In this document: piece after piece, positions 1-5,206 of the stretch | Layout: the number at the start of each line of letters is the position of its first letter | How positions within the stretch are numbered: position 1 is the stretch's first letter | Assembly (NCBI GenBank): GCA_029935325.1 | Contig: JAOZKO010000219.1 | Coordinates: 1 to 5,206, forward strand | Source: Bacteroidales bacterium | GTDB lineage: Bacteria > Bacteroidota > Bacteroidia > Bacteroidales > UBA1556 | Direction: 5' to 3' | Length of the DNA: 5,206 nucleotides | Notes under the pieces: model-generated | What the model was told of the DNA's origin: nothing | Seen by the model: only the letters and a program-made list of their open reading frames with translations | The model's database searches: none | Program-made: the position numbers and the translations under genes

Positions 1-21
1 AGATTCGCTATAAATTGCAAA

Positions 22-41
22 TATCCCTCTTTAGGGGGATA
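22..41. terminator. Hairpin, possible terminator of an upstream gene or intergenic palindrome
   Basis: Bases 22-29 (TATCCCTC) pair with 34-41 (GGGGGATA) to give an 8-bp stem with one G-U wobble and a TTTA loop. The GC-rich core stands out in an otherwise A+T-rich stretch. The bases that follow (AATAATTGAATTT) are not a clean T tract, so intrinsic termination is only possible. It could equally be one of the short CCC-TTTA-GGG palindromes that recur between genes in Bacteroidota genomes. That it is a hairpin is seen directly; its role is inferred. Confidence 0.35.
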
Positions 42-57
42 AATAATTGAATTTGGG

Positions 58-85
58 TTTGTAGTTTTGGGGATTATTATTTTAG
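58..85 (+). promoter_or_regulatory. Weak candidate Bacteroidota-type promoter
   Basis: Bacteroidota primary sigma factor promoters have a -33 TTTG and a -7 TAnnTTTG. A TTTG at 58-61 is followed 16 bases later by TATTTTAG at 78-85, which matches the -7 consensus except for its third T-run base (TTAG instead of TTTG). The spacer is shorter than the usual 19-21 bases; pairing the -7 element with the TTTG at 52-55 gives 22 bases instead. Such A+T-rich sequence gives matches by chance, so this is only the best candidate for the start of transcription of the gene at 130. Confidence 0.2.
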
Positions 86-129
86 ACAAACAGATTAGCA
101 AATTAACAAATCATTAAAACATAAATATT

Positions 130-189
130 ATGAGAAACATTACACTTGCAATTTTACTAATAATTTTTACATTTAGCATTAGCAATGCT
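130..189 (+). other. Sec signal peptide (residues 1-20)
   Basis: The N-terminus has one basic residue (Arg2), a hydrophobic core of Leu, Ile and Phe from about residue 6 to 17, then Ser-Asn-Ala followed by Gln-Gly. Cleavage after Ala20 would leave Gln21 at the mature N-terminus, a very common arrangement in exported Bacteroidota proteins. No Cys follows the cleavage site, so it is not a lipoprotein signal. It would deliver the protein across the inner membrane. Outer-membrane passage, for example by T9SS, would need a C-terminal signal beyond the window. Confidence 0.92.
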
Positions 190-3100
190 CAAGGTTTTGA
201 ATGGGCAAAAAGCATGGGAGGATCTAATGATGATGAAGGCAAGTCCATTGCCATAGATGGTGCAGGAAATATTTATACAACTGGATTTTTTAAAGACACC
301 GTTGATTTTGACCCAGGAAGTGGAACATATAATTTAATATCGGCAGGTTATGATGATATATTTATCCAAAAGCTAGATGCTAATGGGAATTTTGTTTGGG
401 CTAAAAGTATGGGAGGGTCAGGTTATGACAGAGGCTACTCCATTGCCTTAGATGGTTCAGGGAATATTTATACTACTGGAGATTTTACTGGTACAGTTGA
501 CTTTGACCCGGGAAGTGGGACTTATAATCTAACTACCGGTGTTGGTGGATTTATACAAAAATTAGATGCCAATGGGAATTTTATTTGGGCCAAAGGAATT
601 AATGGTGTTAAAGGCTACTCTATTGCCATAGATAGTTCAGGGAATATTTATACAACTGGAGGTTTTTTAATTACTGCTGACTTTGACCCAGGAATTGGCA
701 TATATAATTTAACATCGGTAGGTAGTTACGATATTTTTATTCAAAAATTAGATGCCAATGGAAATTTTATTTGGGCGAAAAGTATGGGAGGAACTTCAGA
801 TGACAGAGGCTACTCCATTGCCATAGATGGTTCAGGGAATATTTATACAACTGGAGTTTTTCAAGATACAACTGATTTTGATTCTGGAAGTGGTACTTAT
901 AATTTAATATCGTTAGGTGATAAAGATATATTTATCCAAAAGCTAGATGCTAATGGAAATTTTGTTTGGGCCAAAAGCATGGGAGGATCTTCAGATGATC
1001 AAGGTCTCTCCATTGCCATTGATGGTTCAGGGAATATTTATACAACTGGAGACTTTAAAAATACAGCTGACTTTGACCCAGGAAGTGGAAGCTTTAATTT
1101 GACCTCTGCAGGTATTTTTTCTGATATATTTATCCAAAAGCTAGATGCCAATGGAAATTTCATTTGGGCCAAAAGCATGGGAGGAACTGGTTGGAATATT
1201 GGTAACTCTATTGCCATAGATAATTTAGGGAGTATTTATACAACTGGACGGTTTCTTAGTACAGTTGACTTTGACCCTGGAAGTGGAACATATAATTTAA
1301 CATCGAATAATTATGACATGTTTATTCAAAAATTAGATTCCAATGGAAATTTCGTTATGGCAAAAAGTATTGGAGGATCTGGCTGGGAGCAAGGCAACTC
1401 CATAGCCATAGATGGAGAAGGTAATATATATACAACTGGAGGTTTTGGAAAGACAGGTACTACAGCTGACTTTGACCCTGGAAATGGAACATATAATTTA
1501 ACAACAACAGGTGAATACGATATATTTATCCTAAAGATGAACTCTAGAAATGTGTATTTTTCTTCTTCACAATCGATCTTTATGTCATCACCATTTGTTC
1601 TAAGCTTTACTAATTATAGCTCTGGATATCAAAGTTATACATGGAACTTCGGTGATGGCAATATAAGTAACCTTAAAAACCCAACTCATACATATCAATA
1701 TAATGGAGCTTATACGGTTACGCTCATTGCTACTGACACTATTAGCAATACTACTGATTCTATTTCCACTATAATCACTTGTAGCGGAGGCACATGGAAT
1801 CCTAATGGCAACCTTATTACAATATCCTCATCAAATAATATTTATAGCTTTTTAACAGAGCATCAAAGTTGTCTTACGGCAAATGAAGCTACTGACCTAA
1901 TTACGTTTACTCACAGAGGTAAAGTGGGGGTTAATGGTTGCACTAACTCCGGTGATATTTTTATCAGCCAAAGTCGAGATACAGGCACAACATGGGCAGA
2001 TATGATGGCTTATCCAAATACAGTGGGATTTAATAATCGATATCCAAGCGGAGTGATTTACAATCCCATAGGAAATACAAATCCGGATAGTGCTTATATT
2101 GTTTTTGCTGGTCCTGGTCATGACGGAACTGATTGGAATAAAGTATTTATTGGAAGCATGAAAGCTGATAGTACTCATATACACCGTTACTACCTACCTT
2201 CTTATGGAGCAATAATAAGAAATGGCATGGTAGCAACTACCGACGGAAAGGTTCATATTATGGGTTCATCATATAATACAACCACTAATAAATTGGATAC
2301 GATATATATGATAACAGGCACTTTTAGTGCATCTAGTCATAATTTTACATGGACAACATCTAAGTTTAGTGCAAATTTTATTCAAAAACCTAATAATGGT
2401 GGTGATTTTGCCTACCTATGGCATTTTAATACTGCATGGTCAGAAAATGGTACTATTGGTTATTATTGGACAGGGGGTCGCGACTCAAGTAACGACACAC
2501 GTTCTTATCAACCAATAGTATGGAAAACAAGCAATAGCGGAACCACTTGGACTAAAATGCCTGTTTACAATTTCTCAAATCTTACAGATATTACAAACGA
2601 ACTTCAACCTATGAAAGGTGTATCTCCAGCAACGAGCCGCCCTCAGTTTTCAAATAAAATGGATGGTGTGGTTGATGCCAATGGTAATTTACATTTAATC
2701 TCCTTAGTTAAAGCAGCATTTTCGAATAATAATGATTCGTTGACTTATTCATATAATATAGCCAATGCGACAAATATATCAAATCCTATTTTTGATGTTT
2801 ATACAACATCAACTGGCTGGGCAGCACTTAAACTCGGGGATACATATACAATTGATGTAGCTGCTAGTGAATCAGGTTATGGAAGCGGCACTAATGCTAC
2901 AGGTTGGGATTTACGCTTACAAGCAGGAAAAACTTCCAATGGAACAAAAATATTTGCCTCATGGGCAGATGGTGATCCCAATACTGCCCCTACTGGTGCT
3001 TCTGGGCTAAAACTTAATAAGTATCCTGATATTATTGTAGCAGCATGGGATATCAATACAAATAAACAAACATTACCAACAAATATTAGCAATACTTTTA

Positions 3101-5206
3101 TTAATCTACAAGGTAAATGCTACTTCCATTATATGAGCGATTTGGTTCTTAGTTCCAATGGAAGTTATACAGTACCATTAACAAAAATAAGTTTAGGTAA
3201 TACACCTTCAGACCCTGTTGATATTGATTATATAAAAGATATAACTTTTACTGATGCTGATTTTTATTTGAATAATTCTGGTGCTCTTCCATCTTTAGAT
3301 GCAGGAATATTATCTATTGCAGCAGAAGGAGTTTGTGAAGGCAAACATAATATAAGTGTAGTATTAAAAAACTATGGAACAGATACAATTATTACAGCAA
3401 TAATTGCTTGGAAAATCAATGGTGTTTCACAAAGCCAATATATATGGACAGGAAATCTAGTTCAAGGAGATACTATTTCAGTAATAATTGATACTAATTT
3501 TATCAGCAATGCATCTACTTCATATAATCTTTTAGCTTATCCAACATTGTTAAATGGTTCTAGCGATCAATTTGCAGCAAATGACACTTTAAGTTTAATC
3601 AATAAAACCTATTTTGCTAAACCAACAATTGTTTTTGGAAGTTTAAGTTCGGTTTGTGAAAGCTTATCTTCTGTAGTTTTAAATACTGCTAGCCCTGCAA
3701 ATGGAATATACACCGGCATAGGAATTTCAACTGGTAACTTTCACCCTCAAATAGCAGGAGTAGGCACACATACCATATCCTATACTTATACTGACTCAAA
3801 TGGATGTAGCGATTCGGCAACTGCACAAATAATAGTAGATTCAGTTCCTACAGTAAGCTTTAGTAGCTTATCAGATGCTTGTAGTGCATCACCTTCATTT
3901 GTATTAACTACAGCAAGCCCCAGTGGTGGAATATATTCTGGCGCAGGAATAACTTCTGGAAGTTTTGACCCACAGTCTGCAGGTATAGGGACTCACATAT
4001 TAAAATATGCATATACTGACGCAAATGGCTGTAGTGATTCTGCAACTTCCAATATAACTGTTAAAAGTTCGCCAATGGTGAATTTTGGAAACATAAATCC
4101 TGTTTGCGAATCTGCTTCTTCATTTAATTTGAATGCCGGCAGTCCTGCTGGTGGAATATATTCTGGAACTGGAATAACTTCAGGAAGCTTTGATCCACAA
4201 ACGACAGGTACAGGAACCCATAGCATTTCATATTTATATACTAACGCAAATGGCTGTAGCGATTCCGCAACTTCCAATATTATTGTAAATGCATTACCTA
4301 CTGTAACGTTTAACTCTATTGCCGATGTATGTTCAGATGCATCAGCGGTTAACTTAACTACAAATCCTATTGGTGGAGTATTTACTGGTCAAGCAGTTAC
4401 TAACCAAGGCATTTTCTATCCTCAAATGTCTGGAATAGGGACATTTGCTTTATCCTACTCATATACCGATTCCAATGGCTGTACAAATTCTGCCAACTCA
4501 AGTATTAAAGTTAAAAGTTTACCAACATCCAACTTTTCCATTCCTGCAACAGTATGCTTATACGATACTGCAGTAACAAATTATACTGGTACAGCAAGTG
4601 CCGCAGCAATATATACTTGGAGTTTTGATAATGCAAATATATACTCTGGAACTGGAGAAGGGCCTTATAGCCTTAATTGGGATACTGTAAGTCTTAAACA
4701 GTTAAGTTTATCTGTTATTGATAGCGGTTGTACTTCTGCAATAAGCTATAACTATATCAATGTATTACCTAGCTTTGCAGTAATAACGGCAGCAGGTTCA
4801 ACCTCTGCTTGCTATGGCGACAGCGTTACCCTTTTTGCAAATATAGGAGCAGGATATAGTTATCAATGGTTCGACAGCTCGGGAATTATAATTGGTGACA
4901 CCTTATCTTATTTTAATGCAAACCAAAGCAATGGTTATTACTGCGAAGTGACTCCTACAAATTCTTGTGCGGCTTTCTCGGATACTATTGCTGTGGTTAT
5001 TAAACCTCTGATATTGGCTGATTTCACTTTAGCTGCTGCTGCTTGTAAAGACGATATGGTGGCAGTGAGTTTTAATGGTTCTGCTCCCACTGGGGCAACA
5101 TATAATTGGAATTTCGATAGTGGTACTATTGCTTCTGGTTCGTCTGTTGGTCCTTATAATATTATTTGGAATATTGATAGCATTCAAACCGTTGGTTTAA
5201 CCATTA
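130..5206 (+). CDS. Giant secreted multidomain protein (SBBP propeller, PKD, Asp-box region, CARDB, Ig-like repeats), 3' end outside window
   Basis: The frame is open for 1692 codons plus one base and runs off the right edge. The ATG at 130 is chosen because an in-frame TAA lies at 115-117, no other ATG lies between, and it leads straight into a signal peptide. Domains in order are: signal peptide 1-20; seven SBBP propeller repeats 25-469; PKD about 477-550; Asp-box-containing beta-rich region about 551-1056; CARDB-like about 1057-1164; four 75-residue Ig-like repeats 1165-1464; PKD-like 1465-1546; Ig-like 1547-1625; and a truncated PKD-like domain from 1626. This is typical of Bacteroidota surface or secreted proteins, usually T9SS substrates, but the sorting domain would be C-terminal and is not visible. 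No catalytic motif is seen. An adhesive or ligand-binding extracellular role is inferred from architecture only. No frameshift or in-frame stop is found, so the gene looks intact as far as it goes. The residues rich in Gly, Asn, Ser, Thr and aromatic side chains fit an extracellular beta protein. Confidence 0.96.
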   Translation, partial: MRNITLAILLIIFTFSISNAQGFEWAKSMGGSNDDEGKSIAIDGAGNIYTTGFFKDTVDFDPGSGTYNLISAGYDDIFIQKLDANGNFVWAKSMGGSGYDRGYSIALDGSGNIYTTGDFTGTVDFDPGSGTYNLTTGVGGFIQKLDANGNFIWAKGINGVKGYSIAIDSSGNIYTTGGFLITADFDPGIGIYNLTSVGSYDIFIQKLDANGNFIWAKSMGGTSDDRGYSIAIDGSGNIYTTGVFQDTTDFDSGSGTYNLISLGDKDIFIQKLDANGNFVWAKSMGGSSDDQGLSIAIDGSGNIYTTGDFKNTADFDPGSGSFNLTSAGIFSDIFIQKLDANGNFIWAKSMGGTGWNIGNSIAIDNLGSIYTTGRFLSTVDFDPGSGTYNLTSNNYDMFIQKLDSNGNFVMAKSIGGSGWEQGNSIAIDGEGNIYTTGGFGKTGTTADFDPGNGTYNLTTTGEYDIFILKMNSRNVYFSSSQSIFMSSPFVLSFTNYSSGYQSYTWNFGDGNISNLKNPTHTYQYNGAYTVTLIATDTISNTTDSISTIITCSGGTWNPNGNLITISSSNNIYSFLTEHQSCLTANEATDLITFTHRGKVGVNGCTNSGDIFISQSRDTGTTWADMMAYPNTVGFNNRYPSGVIYNPIGNTNPDSAYIVFAGPGHDGTDWNKVFIGSMKADSTHIHRYYLPSYGAIIRNGMVATTDGKVHIMGSSYNTTTNKLDTIYMITGTFSASSHNFTWTTSKFSANFIQKPNNGGDFAYLWHFNTAWSENGTIGYYWTGGRDSSNDTRSYQPIVWKTSNSGTTWTKMPVYNFSNLTDITNELQPMKGVSPATSRPQFSNKMDGVVDANGNLHLISLVKAAFSNNNDSLTYSYNIANATNISNPIFDVYTTSTGWAALKLGDTYTIDVAASESGYGSGTNATGWDLRLQAGKTSNGTKIFASWADGDPNTAPTGASGLKLNKYPDIIVAAWDINTNKQTLPTNISNTFINLQGKCYFHYMSDLVLSSNGSYTVPLTKISLGNTPSDPVDIDYIKDITFTDADFYLNNSGALPSLDAGILSIAAEGVCEGKHNISVVLKNYGTDTIITAIIAWKINGVSQSQYIWTGNLVQGDTISVIIDTNFISNASTSYNLLAYPTLLNGSSDQFAANDTLSLINKTYFAKPTIVFGSLSSVCESLSSVVLNTASPANGIYTGIGISTGNFHPQIAGVGTHTISYTYTDSNGCSDSATAQIIVDSVPTVSFSSLSDACSASPSFVLTTASPSGGIYSGAGITSGSFDPQSAGIGTHILKYAYTDANGCSDSATSNITVKSSPMVNFGNINPVCESASSFNLNAGSPAGGIYSGTGITSGSFDPQTTGTGTHSISYLYTNANGCSDSATSNIIVNALPTVTFNSIADVCSDASAVNLTTNPIGGVFTGQAVTNQGIFYPQMSGIGTFALSYSYTDSNGCTNSANSSIKVKSLPTSNFSIPATVCLYDTAVTNYTGTASAAAIYTWSFDNANIYSGTGEGPYSLNWDTVSLKQLSLSVIDSGCTSAISYNYINVLPSFAVITAAGSTSACYGDSVTLFANIGAGYSYQWFDSSGIIIGDTLSYFNANQSNGYYCEVTPTNSCAAFSDTIAVVIKPLILADFTLAAAACKDDMVAVSFNGSAPTGATYNWNFDSGTIASGSSVGPYNIIWNIDSIQTVGLTI
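202..1536 (+). repeat. Seven tandem SBBP-type beta-propeller repeats (residues 25-469)
   Basis: Seven units of about 60-66 residues start at Trp25, Trp90, Trp153, Trp215, Trp280, Trp346 and Met410 (bases 202, 397, 586, 772, 967, 1165 and 1357). Each reads roughly WAKSMGG, then SIAIDGxGNIYTTG, then DFDPGSGTYNL, then DIFIQKLDxNGNF. These match the SBBP beta-propeller repeat family as I know it, in which the xDxxGNIYxTG stretch is a hallmark. Seven is the count expected for one closed seven-bladed propeller. Variations: unit 3 has lost the SMGG motif (KGINGVK), unit 4 has DFDSGSG in place of DFDPGSG, and unit 7 starts with Met instead of Trp and carries a short Gly/Thr insertion before ADFDPG. 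Propellers of this type present loops for binding; the ligand is unknown. At DNA level some blades share long near-identical tracts, pointing to recent duplication or conversion. Confidence 0.92.
1558..1779 (+). other. PKD domain (residues about 477-550)
   Basis: The segment contains the classic PKD signature: YTWNFGDG at residues 503-510, NPTHTY at 517-522 and GAYTVTLIATD at 526-536. PKD domains are Ig-like beta sandwiches found in extracellular proteins, mostly as spacers or as protein and carbohydrate contact modules. It follows the first propeller by only a few residues and separates it from the Asp-box region. The edges are approximate, but the family assignment is firm from the WxFGDG and Y(T/S)V motifs. 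Confidence 0.93.
1780..3297 (+). other. Asp-box (BNR-like) beta-rich region, likely second propeller (residues about 551-1056)
   Basis: About 500 residues rich in short beta-like strands follow the PKD domain. One clean Asp box, S-x-D-x-G-x-T-W, is visible as SRDTGTTW at residues 615-622 (bases 1972-1995). A degenerate one is TSNSGTTW at 800-807 (bases 2527-2550), with Asn in place of Asp. Phrases such as VDANGNLHLIS and TTDGKVHIMGSS look like further blade strands. Asp boxes occur in sialidases and other propellers, but I see no Y/F-R-I-P motif and cannot assign the Arg triad, so an enzyme activity is not supported. The size would fit a six- or seven-bladed propeller plus an extra segment. 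It may belong to a family of Bacteroidota T9SS proteins with sialidase-like folds; this part is inference. Confidence 0.6.
3298..3621 (+). other. CARDB-like domain (residues about 1057-1164)
   Basis: The stretch starts DAGILSI and contains VVLKNYGTDTI, then a WKINGVSQ strand, WTGNLVQGDT and finally AANDT at residues 1149-1153. These are the hallmarks of the CARDB-like (cell-adhesion-related) domains common in secreted Bacteroidota proteins, where NYGTDT marks the early strands and a terminal NDT motif closes the fold. The domain is an Ig-like beta sandwich, probably structural. It joins the Asp-box region to the Ig-like repeat array. The boundaries are approximate. Confidence 0.75.
3622..4521 (+). 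repeat. Four Ig-like repeats of exactly 75 residues (residues 1165-1464)
   Basis: Units begin at Pro1165, Pro1240, Pro1315 and Pro1390 (bases 3622, 3847, 4072 and 4297), each exactly 225 bases long. Each runs: Pro and a short strand, a Cys at unit position 12, SPxGGIYSGxGITSGxFxPQ, GIGTHxISYxYTDxNGC with a Cys at position 62, then SDSATSxIxV. The paired cysteines (1176/1226, 1251/1301, 1326/1376, 1401/1451) are always 50 residues apart and probably form a disulfide in each domain once exported. This repeat type is common in Bacteroidota T9SS and gliding-associated proteins, where it builds a stalk. Unit 4 is the most diverged (GGVFTGQAVTNQGIF). The repeats differ more from each other at DNA level than the propeller blades do. 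Confidence 0.9.
4522..4767 (+). other. PKD-like domain (residues 1465-1546)
   Basis: The domain enters exactly in the 75-residue register, with Pro1465 and a Cys at unit position 12 (Cys1476). It then switches to a PKD-like pattern: YTWSFDNANIYSG, GEGPYSLNW, and LSLSVIDSGC ending at Cys1534. This resembles the PKD-like domains of Bacteroidota surface proteins in which WxFD and GPY-x-x-x-W replace the canonical WxFGDG. The two cysteines could form a disulfide. It probably acts as a further stalk element. The family name is my judgement from motif shape. Confidence 0.7.
4768..5004 (+). other. Ig-like domain (residues 1547-1625)
   Basis: The segment reads like a bacterial Ig domain: ACYGDSVTLFA at 1560-1570, YQWFDSSG in the middle, and NGYYCEVT with Cys1605 near the end. 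The first cysteine (Cys1561) and Cys1605 stand where the Ig B- and F-strand cysteines would be, around the central YQW tryptophan. Cys1613 follows in NSC and is an alternative partner. Domains of this type recur near the C-terminal half of long Bacteroidota secreted proteins. A structural or adhesive role is inferred. Confidence 0.75.
5005..5206 (+). other. Second PKD-like domain, cut by the window end (residues 1626-1692)
   Basis: After the Ig-like domain the sequence starts a strand (ADFTLAAAAC), then shows TYNWNFDSGTIASG, GPYNIIWN and QTVGLTI. This is the same layout as the PKD-like domain at 1465-1546 (YTWSFD, GPYSLNW, LSLSV), so the protein carries at least two copies separated by an Ig-like domain. 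The domain and the gene continue past base 5206, and how many more domains follow cannot be seen. Confidence 0.7.

Larger units (their letters stand above)
1..129. other. A+T-rich intergenic leader upstream of the large gene
   Basis: No gene can be supported here. A forward frame is open from base 1 to a TAA at 40-42 but encodes only 13 residues of unremarkable composition, so I cannot say whether it is the tail of an upstream gene. The stretch holds a GC-rich hairpin (22-41), several TTTG tetramers (52-55, 58-61, 66-69) and an A-rich, probably unstructured leader just before the ATG at 130. There is no Shine-Dalgarno-like purine run at the usual distance, which is common in Bacteroidota, where A-rich leaders often serve in initiation. 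Confidence 0.7.

Noticed and set aside
1..42. Possible C-terminal tail of an upstream forward gene ending at the TAA at 40-42
   Set aside because: Only 13 codons are visible, with no recognisable motif, and the stop overlaps the hairpin stem; it cannot be told from chance.
202..1536. Regularly spaced short DNA repeats that could look like a CRISPR array
   Set aside because: The repeats are in frame, spaced by about 190 bases, imperfect, and fully explained by SBBP blade motifs; the intervening sequence is also homologous between units, unlike spacers.
1897..2184. Reverse-strand open frame of 95 codons
   Set aside because: It lies wholly antisense to the Asp-box region of the large protein, has no family motif, and its His/Ile/Ser-rich composition is what the antisense of an Asn/Thr-rich beta protein gives.
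2327..2518. Forward open frame of 63 codons in another frame
   Set aside because: It is out of frame with the large gene, which is clearly coding here, and its product is low-complexity Leu/Ile/Val/His sequence without a recognisable domain.
2877..3092. Reverse-strand open frame of 71 codons
   Set aside because: Antisense to a coding segment of the large protein, with no plausible initiation signal or known domain.
1780..3297. Assignment of the Asp-box region as an active exo-sialidase
   Set aside because: Asp boxes are shared by many propellers, and I could not find the Y/F-R-I-P motif or place the catalytic residues, so enzyme activity is not claimed.
3993..4277. Reverse-strand open frame of 94 codons with an internal repeat (MLEVAESLQPFA-like)
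   Set aside because: The internal repeat is simply the antisense of the NGCSDSATS segment of successive 75-residue Ig-like units, so it is a shadow of the repeat array.

Overview
The window carries one gene. After a 129-base A+T-rich leader, a single forward reading frame opens at position 130 and runs without a stop to the right edge, giving at least 1692 codons. The protein is a very large secreted or surface multidomain protein of the kind found in Bacteroidota, most like Flavobacteriia or related environmental lineages. The evidence is the A+T-rich base use, an N-terminal signal peptide ending in an Ala-Gln cleavage site, DFDPGSG-type SBBP propeller repeats, a PKD domain, a CARDB-like domain with KNYGTDT and AANDT motifs, and tandem Ig-like repeats with DxNGC motifs. 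Such proteins usually end in a type IX secretion (T9SS) sorting domain or a gliding-motility-associated C-terminal domain, but the C-terminus lies beyond the window and neither is seen here.

Layout by residue: signal peptide (1-20); seven SBBP repeats, enough for one closed seven-bladed beta-propeller (25-469); a canonical PKD domain (about 477-550); a large Asp-box/BNR-like beta-rich region (about 551-1056); a CARDB-like domain (about 1057-1164); four Ig-like repeats of exactly 75 residues each (1165-1464); a PKD-like domain (1465-1546); an Ig-like domain (1547-1625); and the start of another PKD-like domain (1626 onward), cut by the window end.

The first part of the protein thus holds two probable propeller modules separated by a PKD spacer. 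The rest is a string of small beta-sandwich domains likely to form a stalk. I infer an extracellular adhesive or ligand-binding role, but no catalytic site is recognisable and the function is unknown. Bases 1-129 hold a GC-rich hairpin, a weak candidate promoter and an A-rich leader. No other gene, RNA gene, mobile element or CRISPR array is supported. The most interesting signals are the intact seven-blade count, the mosaic near-identity of the blade DNA, the strict 75-residue register of the Ig-like array, and the combination of modules.
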